The notes beneath the pieces were generated by a model. That model had not been told where the DNA came from, searched no databases, and saw only the letters and a list, made by a program, of their open reading frames with translations. This document shows positions 8,271-15,914 of a stretch of 64,000 nt of DNA, piece after piece. The position numbers were made by a program, and so were the translations under genes. This stretch comes from Frondihabitans peucedani. GTDB lineage: Bacteria > Actinomycetota > Actinomycetes > Actinomycetales > Microbacteriaceae. Position 1 is the first letter of the stretch, and each line of letters opens with the position of its first letter. The stretch spans positions 1,364,001 through 1,428,000 of the forward strand of contig NZ_BAABAU010000001.1 of the NCBI RefSeq assembly GCF_039537585.1. Reading direction: 5' to 3'.

Positions 8271-9914
8271 TCAGGCTTCCTGTTCTGCCGTGGGGGTGGC
8301 GGTGACGGGGGTGGCGGCCGCCGCCGCCTTCTGCAGCGGCAGGGCGGCGCGGTAGCGCTCGAGGTACGCGGCGAAGCCCTCGAGGTCGACCTCGGTCGGC
8401 GCGACGACGACGGCGGCCCCGGGCTCGAAGACGCGCGTGCTGAGGTACTCGCTGAGGGGCATCTCCGACGCCGAGCGCAGGTACGACGCCAGGATCGCGA
8501 TCCCCCACGCCCCGCCCTCGCCCGCGGTCTTCTCGATGGCGACGGGCACGCGCACGGCGGCCGCGAGCAGCTGCTGGGCCGCGCCCGGGGTGCGGAACAG
8601 CCCGCCGTGGGCGAGGAGGTGCTCGACGGCGACGTCCTCCTCGGCGAGCGCCTCCATCCCGATGCTCAGCGTCGCGAACGCGGCGTAGACCTCGGAGCGG
8701 ATGAGGTTGCCGAGGGTGAACCGGCTGTCGGGCGAGCGGAGCAGGAGCGGCCGGCCGTCCTCGACGCCGGTGATCGGCTCGCCGGCCAGGTAGTTGAACG
8801 ACAGGAGTCCGCCGGCGTCGGCGTCGGCGGCGAGCGCCTCGTCGAGGAGGGCCGCGTACACGGCGTCGGGCTCGAGGGGCGATCCTGCGGCGTCGGCGAA
8901 GCGCCCGAAGACGCGTGCCCACGCGGCGAGCTCGCTCGCACCGTTGTTGCAGTGGACCATGGCGACCGCGTCGCCGACCGGCGTCGTCACGACGTCGAGC
9001 TCGGGGTGGACACGACCGAGCTGCCCCTCGAGCACGACCATCGCGAAGATGCTGGTGCCGACGCTGACGTTCCCGGTGCGCGGCGCGACCGAGTTCGTCG
9101 CCACCATGCCCGTGCCCGCGTCGCCCTCGGGCGGGCAGAACGGGATCCCCTCGCGCAGGATCCCGGCGGGGTCGAGCAGCCGGGCGCCTTCTGCGGTGAG
9201 GCGCCCCGCCTCCTCCCCCGCGGTCAGGACCTCCGGCAGCAGGTCGCGGAGGACCAGGTGCGGGGCGCGGGCGGCGAGGCGGTCCTGCGCGATCTCGAGG
9301 AGGCGCTCGTCGTAGTCGTGCGTCGCCGGATCGATCGGGAACATGCCGGAGGCGTCGCCGACCCCGAGCACGTCGCGTCCGGTGAGGGCGCGGTGGACGT
9401 GACCCGCGAGGGTCGTGAGCGAGGCGATGCGGGCGAAGTGCGGCTCGTCGTCGAGGACGGCCTGGTACAGGTGGGCGATCGACCAGCGCAGCGGGATGTT
9501 GAAGGCGAGGGCAGCGCTCAGCTCTTCGGCCGCCGGGCCGGTGGAGGAGTTCCGCCAGGTGCGGAACGGGACCAGCAGCTCGCCGGCCTCGTCGGAGGCG
9601 AGGTAGCCGTGCATCATCGCGGAGACGCCGATCGCGGCGAACGACGAGGGGACGACTCCGAGGCGCTTCTCGGTGTCGGCGGCGAGGTCGGCGTAGGCGG
9701 CCTGGAGCCCCGACCAGACGGCGTCGACCGGGTAGGTCCAGCGCCCGTCGACGTACTCGTTCTCCCACTCGTGGCTGCCGGAGGCGATCGTGACGAAGGA
9801 GTCGTCGATCAGGCAGGCCTTGATGCGGGTGGAGCCGAACTCGATGCCGAGGGTCGCGCGCCCCTCCGAGATCAGCGTGGCGGCGGCGGTGTCGCCCGGC
9901 GGAGGGGTGGTCAT
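8271..9914 (-). CDS. araB: FGGY-family carbohydrate kinase, probable L-ribulokinase
   Basis: This 547-residue protein phosphorylates its sugar with ATP. The N-terminal actin-like domain begins with LGIEFGSTRIKACLID. The substrate-site region has MMHGYLASD and FRTWRNSSTGPAAEEL, and the C-terminal domain has HGGLFRTPGAAQQLLAAA and TAGEGGAWGIAI. The sequence type is closer to xylulokinase-like FGGY proteins than to the enterobacterial AraB, so the ribulokinase assignment rests on its position as first gene of araB-araD-araA. AAGGA lies 8 nt before the ATG. Confidence 0.88.
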   Translation of the reverse strand: MTTPPPGDTAAATLISEGRATLGIEFGSTRIKACLIDDSFVTIASGSHEWENEYVDGRWTYPVDAVWSGLQAAYADLAADTEKRLGVVPSSFAAIGVSAMMHGYLASDEAGELLVPFRTWRNSSTGPAAEELSAALAFNIPLRWSIAHLYQAVLDDEPHFARIASLTTLAGHVHRALTGRDVLGVGDASGMFPIDPATHDYDERLLEIAQDRLAARAPHLVLRDLLPEVLTAGEEAGRLTAEGARLLDPAGILREGIPFCPPEGDAGTGMVATNSVAPRTGNVSVGTSIFAMVVLEGQLGRVHPELDVVTTPVGDAVAMVHCNNGASELAAWARVFGRFADAAGSPLEPDAVYAALLDEALAADADAGGLLSFNYLAGEPITGVEDGRPLLLRSPDSRFTLGNLIRSEVYAAFATLSIGMEALAEEDVAVEHLLAHGGLFRTPGAAQQLLAAAVRVPVAIEKTAGEGGAWGIAILASYLRSASEMPLSEYLSTRVFEPGAAVVVAPTEVDLEGFAAYLERYRAALPLQKAAAAATPVTATPTAEQEA

Positions 9915-9963
9915 GGGGACGTCCTTGTCTTGCGGTGGATCGGGAGCCCTACCAGTGTGGCAT

Positions 9964-9975
9964 GTGAGCGCTCAC
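9964..9975. promoter_or_regulatory. LacI-type operator upstream of araB
   Basis: GTGAGCGCTCAC is a perfect 12-bp palindrome with the central CG typical of LacI-family operators. It overlaps the last codons of the regulator gene and lies about 50 bp upstream of araB. A TAGGGC -10-like box sits between it and the start codon. Confidence 0.7.
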
Positions 9976-10976
9976 TTCGAAAGCCCCGCCGTGCTGGAGC
10001 GCACGACGAGCTCCGGTGCGGCGGCGGCCGGCGCAGGATCGGCAGACCCTCCGAGCAGGGACTCGACGGTCGTCATGATCTGCCGGCCGAGGGCGGCGAA
10101 GTCCTGGCGGACCGTGGTGAGCGGCGGGATGAAGTGCGCCGCCTCGGGGACGTCGTCGAAGCCGACGATGCTCACGCGGCCGGGGACCTCGATCCTGCGC
10201 TCCGAGAAGGCGTGGAGGAGGCCGAGCGCCATCTGGTCGTTGGCGCAGAAGACCGCGGTGAAGGACGGGTCGTCAGCGAGCTGCAGGCCGAGGCGGTAGC
10301 CCGACTCGGGGGTCCAGTCGCCGCGGACGACCGGCGGCGCCTCGAGGCCGAGCGAGGCGAGGGCCTCTCGCCAGCCGCGCTCGCGCTCGGTCGCGTCGGT
10401 CCACTCGGCGGGGCCCGCGACGTGGACGATCGAGGTGTGCCCGAGCGAGGCGAGGTGGCGGGTGGCGAGGTCGGCTCCGGCGAACTGGTCGAGCGACACC
10501 GAGACGAGCCCCTCGAGGGCGGTCGAGTCGGCGGTGACGAGCGGCACGCGGACGTCGATCGCCTGCACGGCCTCGATGGCGTCGGAGTCGGGCGCGATCA
10601 GCACGATCGCCTCGACGTTCTGGCCGAGGAGGGCGTCGACCGCGGCGCGCATGCCGGCCCGCATCGTCACCGCGTCGGCGGCGGGCAGCGTTGCGATCGA
10701 GACCTGGTAGCCGGCCTGCCTGGCCGCGCCGTCGAAGCCCTGCATGATGCTCGACGGGCCGAAGAGCGGACCGCCGGTGGAGATCAGGCCGAGCGCGCGG
10801 GTCTTGCGGCTGGCGAGGGCTCGGGCGGCGGCGCTCGGGCGGTAGTTCAGCTTCGCGATGGCGTCGTCGACCTTGGCCCTGGTGGCCGGCCGGACGTTCG
10901 GGTCTCCGTTGACGACGCGCGAGACCGTCTGGTGCGAGACGCCCGCCTCGGAGGCGACGTCGAAGATGTTGGCCAC
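9972..10976 (-). CDS. LacI-family transcriptional regulator, probable arabinose operon repressor
   Basis: The 334-residue protein has an N-terminal LacI helix-turn-helix (IFDVASEAGVSHQTVSRVVN), a hinge with YRPSAAARALA, and a periplasmic-binding-protein-like effector domain ending in the usual TTVRQDFAALGRQ segment. It lies immediately upstream of araB in the same orientation. The palindrome at 9964-9975 sits in the short gap, so negative control of araBDA with relief by arabinose or a derivative is the simplest reading. The effector is inferred. Confidence 0.88.
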   Translation of the reverse strand: MANIFDVASEAGVSHQTVSRVVNGDPNVRPATRAKVDDAIAKLNYRPSAAARALASRKTRALGLISTGGPLFGPSSIMQGFDGAARQAGYQVSIATLPAADAVTMRAGMRAAVDALLGQNVEAIVLIAPDSDAIEAVQAIDVRVPLVTADSTALEGLVSVSLDQFAGADLATRHLASLGHTSIVHVAGPAEWTDATERERGWREALASLGLEAPPVVRGDWTPESGYRLGLQLADDPSFTAVFCANDQMALGLLHAFSERRIEVPGRVSIVGFDDVPEAAHFIPPLTTVRQDFAALGRQIMTTVESLLGGSADPAPAAAAPELVVRSSTAGLSK

Positions 10977-11023
10977 AGCGCGAGTCTAAACGGCAGGTGA
11001 CGCCCGGAGCATCGGGCGCAGGA

Positions 11024-11914
11024 TCACGCGGGCCCGGCAGCTGAGGCGAGGAGCGCGTCGATCTCGGCCGACACGGGTGCGGTGGCCGGGCCCTGCCGGC
11101 CGACCGCGATCGACGCGGCGGCGTTCGCGCGCCTGGCCGCGCTCTCGAGCGACTCTCCCCGTGCCAGTGCCGCGCACAGGACGCCGCAGTGGGTGTCGCC
11201 CGCCCCGGTCGTGTCGAGGGCGCGGACCGGGAAGCCGGCGATCCGGCGCGCGGACGTCTCGCCCCGCGCCCGCAACCAGCAGCCGTCGGCGCCGGCGCGG
11301 ACGACGAGTCGATGCACCGCGTCGAGCCGGGGCCCCAGGATCCGCGCCTCCCGCGTGTTCGCCGTCACGATGTCCGCGCGCTGGAGCACCCCGTCCAGGT
11401 CGTCGGGGTCGAGGGTCCCGACGAGCGGCGACGGGTCGAAGACGACGACGATGCCGGCGGGGAGCCCGGCCGCCCAGGGGCCGACGACGCCGGGCGAGTG
11501 GGCGAGGCTGTAGCCGGAGACGGCGACGGTGTCGCCGGGGACGAGGACAGTCCGGTCGAGATCCTGTGTCGTCAGCAGCGCCTCGGCGCCCGTGTGAGTG
11601 ACGAAGGTCCGCTCGGCGTCGCGGTCGATCAGCACGACCGAGTAGCCGGTGTCGACGTCTCCGACCGGGCCGGTCGCGCGGATGCCCTCGCGCGACAGGG
11701 CATCGGCCACCAGCGACGCGAACGGGCCGGTGCCGCGGGCTCCGACATGGACGGCCTCGAGACCATCGCGCGCCGCTGCCGCCAGGGTGTTGAACGCGCC
11801 GCCGACCTGGATCGACGACGACGACGCGAGGACGTCGGAGCCGCGCTCCGGGAGCTCGTCGACGGTGAGGGCGACGTCGACGATGACGTTGCCGGTGTGG
11901 ACGAGGCGCGTCAC
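11024..11914 (-). CDS. PfkB-family carbohydrate/nucleoside kinase
   Basis: This 296-residue ribokinase-fold protein has the first PfkB signature around GGAFNTLAAAARDG and the second as LDTTGAGDTHCGVLCAALARG, which supplies the catalytic Asp and anion hole. The start is a GTG whose codon overlaps the stop of the upstream hydrolase as GTGA, so the two are translationally coupled. The pairing suggests that ribose- or nucleoside-type products released by an ADP-ribosylglycohydrolase are phosphorylated. The substrate cannot be read from the sequence; ribose, pseudouridine or another nucleoside are possible. Confidence 0.85.
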   Translation of the reverse strand: MTRLVHTGNVIVDVALTVDELPERGSDVLASSSSIQVGGAFNTLAAAARDGLEAVHVGARGTGPFASLVADALSREGIRATGPVGDVDTGYSVVLIDRDAERTFVTHTGAEALLTTQDLDRTVLVPGDTVAVSGYSLAHSPGVVGPWAAGLPAGIVVVFDPSPLVGTLDPDDLDGVLQRADIVTANTREARILGPRLDAVHRLVVRAGADGCWLRARGETSARRIAGFPVRALDTTGAGDTHCGVLCAALARGESLESAARRANAAASIAVGRQGPATAPVSAEIDALLASAAGPA

Positions 11915-12990
11915 TCGGGCTCCGTCGGCGCGGCCGGTGGCTCGACGGGACCGGGCGTCGCCGCCGCTCCGGGCACCACCGGAGCCCCGGCGTCGCGCAG
12001 CGCGAGCAGGCCGTCGACGACCGGCTCGAGGTCGAGCCCGTTCACCCGCACCACGCGCGTCACGGCCTCCCCCGGCCAGACCGCCATGCCGTGCACGGCG
12101 CCGAGCACCGCGCCGGCGATGGCCGCGATCGTGTCGGTGTCGCCGCCGACGCTCGCCGCGTCGCCCAGGGTGACCCACGGATCCTGCTCGAGAGAGGCCA
12201 GGGCGAGCGCTGCGACCACCGACTCCTGGGAGGCGACCGACGTGCCGACCACGTCGAAGAGGGCGTCGAGTCGCGACGCCGCCGGCACCAGCGGCAGCCA
12301 CGAGCGCACCCACTCCACGCGCGCCGCGATGTCGCCGCCGGCCACCCAGACGCCTCGGCGAGCGCCCTGGCGGGCCGCGTCGACCGCGACGTCGACGGCC
12401 TCGGACGCGGTCGCCCCGTCGATCCCGGCGCTGACGGCCGCGGCCACCGCCGAGGCGGCCGCGATCCCGAGCCCGGTGTTGTGGGTCGGCGAGCTGGCCT
12501 CGACGACGCGGTCGACGAGAGCTGTCAGGCTGCCGGGCGGGGTAGCGATCCCGACCGGGGCGATGCGCATGGCGGCGCCGTTCGTGGTGCCGCCCGATCC
12601 CGCCTCGGAGACCGGGACCCCCTGCTGGATCCGCAGGACCGCCGCCTTCGTGCTCGGGCCCAGCAGGTCGAGCGAGCCGCGGGCCTCCATGGCCGCCTCC
12701 CACTCCACCAGCCGCTGGGCGAGCAGCAGCGGGTCGATGCGGCCGCCGCCCTCGATCAGGAGCTGTGCCACGAGGAGCGCCTGCTCGGTGTCGTCGGTGA
12801 TCGTGGCGGCGTGCATGCCGTGGGCGATCCGCTGGTGGGGCCCGGCGTCGACGAAGCGGGTGATGCGCCCGTGGTCGAGCCGGATCTCGGCGAGCGCCAT
12901 CGACTGCGTCGGCATCCCGAGGGCGTCGCCGATCGCGAGCCCGGTGAGCGAGGCCAGCGCGCGGTCGCGCCGAGAGGGGTCGCCGTCCAT
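11911..12990 (-). CDS. ADP-ribosylglycohydrolase (DraG) family hydrolase
   Basis: The 359-residue all-helical protein carries the family's dimetal-site motifs in order: GLAIGDALGMPTQ, TDDTEQALLVAQLL, TNGAAMRIAPVG and SVGGDTDTIAAIAGAVLGA. Members cleave N- or O-glycosidic bonds to ADP-ribose or related ribosyl compounds. The ATG at 12990 is the first in-frame start giving a normal N-terminus. Coupling to a PfkB kinase suggests small-molecule ribosyl salvage rather than removal of protein ADP-ribosylation. The C-terminal ~30 residues are Pro/Ala-rich and dispensable-looking. Confidence 0.88.
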   Translation of the reverse strand: MDGDPSRRDRALASLTGLAIGDALGMPTQSMALAEIRLDHGRITRFVDAGPHQRIAHGMHAATITDDTEQALLVAQLLIEGGGRIDPLLLAQRLVEWEAAMEARGSLDLLGPSTKAAVLRIQQGVPVSEAGSGGTTNGAAMRIAPVGIATPPGSLTALVDRVVEASSPTHNTGLGIAAASAVAAAVSAGIDGATASEAVDVAVDAARQGARRGVWVAGGDIAARVEWVRSWLPLVPAASRLDALFDVVGTSVASQESVVAALALASLEQDPWVTLGDAASVGGDTDTIAAIAGAVLGAVHGMAVWPGEAVTRVVRVNGLDLEPVVDGLLALRDAGAPVVPGAAATPGPVEPPAAPTEPE

Positions 12991-13054
12991 GGGCCCATCG
13001 TGCCAGGATCGTGTGGCGGGCGACACCGCGGTCGCCCCGCCCCGAGGAGGAGCC

Positions 13055-13102
13055 GTGCCCACGATCAGTCCCGCTCTCCTCTTCGACGGGGTCGACGGCT
13101 GA
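13055..13102 (+). CDS. Possible 15-codon leader peptide ahead of the methyltransferase
   Basis: A GTG at 13055 sits 4 nt after a strong GAGGAGG Shine-Dalgarno sequence. It opens a short frame reading VPTISPALLFDGVDG before TGA at 13100-13102. The stop overlaps the CTG at 13099 that begins the methyltransferase frame. It is either a translated leader that couples by stop-start overlap or the true N-terminus joined by a frameshift. The methyltransferase frame itself has no ATG, GTG or TTG near its expected N-terminus. Confidence 0.4.
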   Translation: MPTISPALLFDGVDG

Positions 13103-13896
13103 GCGCCATCGACATCGGGGCGCTGGTCGCGGCTCTCCGCGCGAGCGGCAGCGTCTTCGCGGAGGACGAGGCGGGCCTGCTGGTCGAGGAGGCCGAGGGG
13201 TCCCCCGATCCTGCGTCGACCGTGCGCAGGATGCTCGCCGCCCGCCTCGCAGGAACCCCGCTCGAGCAGGTGCTCGGCTGGGCGGAGTTCCGCGGCCTCC
13301 GCGTGCGCGTCGAGCCCGGCGTCTTCGTCCCCCGCCTCCGGACCACACTCCTCGTCGATGTCGCGCTGCGGCACCTCGCGAGAGGGGTCGCGCCCGCCCC
13401 CGTCGTCCTCGACCTCTGCTGCGGCTCGGGCGCCGCCGGAGCCGCCGTCGAGCACGCGCTCCCCCGGTCGGTCGTGCACGCGGCCGACCTCGACCCGCGC
13501 GCCGTCGCCTGCGCGCGCACGAACCTCGCGGATCCTGGGCGGGTCCACGAGGGCGACCTGTTCGCGGCTCTGCCCGAGGCGCTCCGCCACGGCTTCGACG
13601 TGATCCTGGCAAACGCCCCCTATGTGCCCACCGCCGAGATCGCCTTCATGCCGCAGGAGGCGCGCGACCACGAGCCGACAGCCGCCCTCGACGGCGGCTT
13701 CGACGGCCTCCGCCTCCAGGCCCGCGTCGCCGCGGCCGCCCCGGACTGGCTCGCGCCCGGCGGCCTCCTCGTCATCGAGACCAGCGAGCGGCAGGCCGAC
13801 CGGACGCGGGCGCTCTTCGACTCCGGCGTGTTCGAGACGGAGGTGCTGAGGTCGGAGGAGGCGGATGCGACGGTGGTCACCGGGGTGGTGCTCTAG
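13099..13896 (+). CDS. PrmC/HemK-related putative protein N5-glutamine methyltransferase
   Basis: This Rossmann-fold SAM-dependent methyltransferase has a leading helical domain (residues ~1-70, VFAEDEAGLL and LEQVLGWAEF), motif I LDLCCGSGAAGAA, an acidic loop AADLDPRA, and the catalytic NAPY tetrapeptide followed by VPTAEI. NAPY in place of NPPY is the usual variant in the PrmC-related subfamily; the substrate of that subfamily is unproven. The start is uncertain: the natural N-terminus falls at a CTG (13099) overlapping the stop of the upstream 15-codon frame. The 3' end overlaps the convergent glycosyltransferase gene by 4 bp. Confidence 0.8.
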   Translation: MSAIDIGALVAALRASGSVFAEDEAGLLVEEAEGSPDPASTVRRMLAARLAGTPLEQVLGWAEFRGLRVRVEPGVFVPRLRTTLLVDVALRHLARGVAPAPVVLDLCCGSGAAGAAVEHALPRSVVHAADLDPRAVACARTNLADPGRVHEGDLFAALPEALRHGFDVILANAPYVPTAEIAFMPQEARDHEPTAALDGGFDGLRLQARVAAAAPDWLAPGGLLVIETSERQADRTRALFDSGVFETEVLRSEEADATVVTGVVL

Positions 13897-14846
13897 GGGC
13901 GCGGGCCGGCCTCGACAGCGGCGCGGCGTCGCGCGAGCTCCGCGTCCGCGATCCGGACGCCGGCGCGATGGGCCCGCAGCCCGACGAGGAGGGTCTGCGG
14001 CGAGGTCACGAACTGGCGCCGCCCGCCCTGGAGCAGGATCTCCCACGCCACCCGCGCCGAGCTCCGCCGCCACGACTCGAGGTCGTCCGTCGGCAGGTGC
14101 TTCGAGGCGAACAGGAGGCGGTTCCGGATGTTGTGGAAGTAGTAGGTCTTCGACTTCGCCTCGCCGCTCACGACGTGACCGCCCCCCGCCTGCGTGCCCC
14201 CCTCCGCGTGCACGGCGGTGACCTCGGCCAGGACCCGGAGCTCCCCGCCCGCCTGCATGACCCGGCGCGACAGGTCGACATCCTCCCAGTACAGGAAGTA
14301 GTCCTCGTCGAAGCCGCCGGAGCGGTCCCAGAGGTCGCTCGAGACGACGAGGCACGCGCCGCTCAGCCACTCCTCGACCCGCTCGGCGGAGCCGGTCCTC
14401 CGACGCCGTGACCGGATCCGGCCGTCGTCGAGGTAGAGGTCTGACCCGTCGAACCAGATCGAGCCGTCCGGGCGCAGGATGCGCGGGGAGGCCATCGTGC
14501 CGGGGTGCGCGCGCGAGAACGAGACGAGCGCCTCGAGCCCGGCGCCGTCGAGGACGGCGTCCGGGTTGACCAGGACGTGGTGGGCCGCCCCGAGCTCCTG
14601 CGCCCTCCGGACGCCGAGGTTCATCCCGCCGCCGAAGCCCTCGTTGCCGTCGGGCAGCACGACCGACCAGCCCTCCCGCTCGGCGAGGGCCGTCACCCGG
14701 CGCCGCTCGGCGTCGTCGGTGAGGTTGTCGACCACGACCGCGTGCACGCCCGGCACGACTCTCGTCAGGGTCGCGAGGTTGACCTCGAGGAGGTCGCTCG
14801 AGCCGTAGTTGACCACCACGATCGACACGTCGTCGAGTGAACTCAT
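13893..14846 (-). CDS. GT2-family glycosyltransferase, rhamnosyltransferase-like (WbbL type)
   Basis: The 317-residue GT-A-fold enzyme begins with VSIVVVNYGSSDLLEVNL, has GNEGFGGGMNLG and VNPDAV for nucleotide-sugar and metal binding, and the acceptor-side motif FDEDYFLYWEDVDLSRR typical of WbbL-like dTDP-rhamnosyl or related transferases. I chose the ATG at 14846, which follows GGAGGGACGGAG, rather than an ATG 54 bp upstream. It is divergent from a second GT2 gene with only 32 bp between starts. Family and neighbours point to assembly of an extracellular polysaccharide repeat unit. Confidence 0.85.
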   Translation of the reverse strand: MSSLDDVSIVVVNYGSSDLLEVNLATLTRVVPGVHAVVVDNLTDDAERRRVTALAEREGWSVVLPDGNEGFGGGMNLGVRRAQELGAAHHVLVNPDAVLDGAGLEALVSFSRAHPGTMASPRILRPDGSIWFDGSDLYLDDGRIRSRRRRTGSAERVEEWLSGACLVVSSDLWDRSGGFDEDYFLYWEDVDLSRRVMQAGGELRVLAEVTAVHAEGGTQAGGGHVVSGEAKSKTYYFHNIRNRLLFASKHLPTDDLESWRRSSARVAWEILLQGGRRQFVTSPQTLLVGLRAHRAGVRIADAELARRRAAVEAGPRP

Positions 14847-14878
14847 GTTCTCCGTCCCTCCGGGTGCGCTGCCCTGGG

Positions 14879-15880
14879 ATGATTGCCCTCGTGACACCAC
14901 CCGAACCCACCGTGACGATAGCCGTGCTCACCTTCCGGCGCCCCGACGACCTGCCGGTCGTCCTCCCGGCCCTCGTCGACCAGGCCCGCTCCGTCGCGGG
15001 CACCGCCCGCGCGCGCGTCCTGGTGGTCGACAACGACCCGGCCCGCTCGGCAGAGGCGACGGTGGCCGGCATCGCGGCCGACATCGCGGCCGGCATCGCG
15101 GCCGACACCGCGGCCGGCACAGGCTACGGAGACATCGAGGTCGCCTACGCGTGCGAGCGGGCGCCGGGGATCGCGGCGGCCCGCAACAGGGCGCTCCGCG
15201 AGTCGGAGGACTCCGACCTGCTCGTCTTCATCGACGACGACGAGCGCCCCTCCGCCCACTGGCTGCGGGAGCTCCTGCGGACGCTCCTCGACACGGGTGC
15301 CAGCGCCGCCGTCGGGCCGGTGGTCTCGGAGTTCGCCGTCGAGCCCGACCCGTGGATCGCGGCCGGGGAGTTCTTCGTGCGCCGCCGTCTGCCGACGGGG
15401 ACGACGGTGGATGTCGCCGCGACGAACAACCTGCTCCTCGACCTCGCCTTCGTCCGCCGGCACGGTCTCGCCTTCGACACGGGACTCGGCGCCTTCGGCG
15501 GGGAGGACACCCTGTTCACGCGCCAGATCGTGGCCCTCGGAGGCAGCATCGTGTGGTGCGCGGAGGCCGTCGTGACCGACGTCGTGCCGGTGAAGCGCCT
15601 CACGAGGCGCTGGGTCGTCCAGCGGGCCTTCTCCAGCGGGAACGGCTGGAGCATGACCTCGTTGATCCTGACTCGGAGCCCCCTGCGGCGGGGCCGCCTC
15701 CGCGCCCGTCTCACGGCGTCCGGCCTCGTCCGGATCGCAGGAGGGGCGGTTCGGCTCTCGAGGGGCACCGTCCTCCGGTCGACGCGCGACCGGGCGAAGG
15801 GCGTCCGCACGATCGCCCGAGGTGCCGGGATGGTGTCCGGGGCGTTCGGCTATGCCTACCAGGAGTACCGCCGAGACTGA
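14879..15880 (+). CDS. GT2-family glycosyltransferase
   Basis: The 333-residue GT-A-type enzyme has TVTIAVLTFRRPDDL at the N-terminus, a VFIDDDERP metal-binding motif, FGGEDTLFTRQ as the catalytic-base region, and a basic C-terminal part. It could start at ATG 14879 or at the in-frame GTG 14891; both leave the domain intact. Residues ~62-81 are an Ala/Gly/Ile repeat encoded by five 12-bp DNA units, inserted in the loop after the first beta-strand motif. It diverges from the WbbL-like gene and probably belongs to the same polysaccharide pathway. Confidence 0.82.
   Translation: MIALVTPPEPTVTIAVLTFRRPDDLPVVLPALVDQARSVAGTARARVLVVDNDPARSAEATVAGIAADIAAGIAADTAAGTGYGDIEVAYACERAPGIAAARNRALRESEDSDLLVFIDDDERPSAHWLRELLRTLLDTGASAAVGPVVSEFAVEPDPWIAAGEFFVRRRLPTGTTVDVAATNNLLLDLAFVRRHGLAFDTGLGAFGGEDTLFTRQIVALGGSIVWCAEAVVTDVVPVKRLTRRWVVQRAFSSGNGWSMTSLILTRSPLRRGRLRARLTASGLVRIAGGAVRLSRGTVLRSTRDRAKGVRTIARGAGMVSGAFGYAYQEYRRD
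15062..15121 (+). repeat. Five tandem 12-bp units inside the GT2 gene
   Basis: Units of the form GCGGCCGRCATC repeat five times in frame, giving alternating AGIA/ADIA-type tetrapeptides. Copy-number change would lengthen or shorten the loop without a frameshift. Confidence 0.8.
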
Positions 15881-15914
15881 GCCCGGCCGGCGGCCGGCTG
15901 CGCCGCAGGAGCGC

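Noticed and set aside
8094-11000. 968-codon plus-strand frame across araB and the LacI gene
   Set aside because: Low-complexity Arg/Gly/Glu composition and perfect antisense register to two well-recognised genes show it is not coding.
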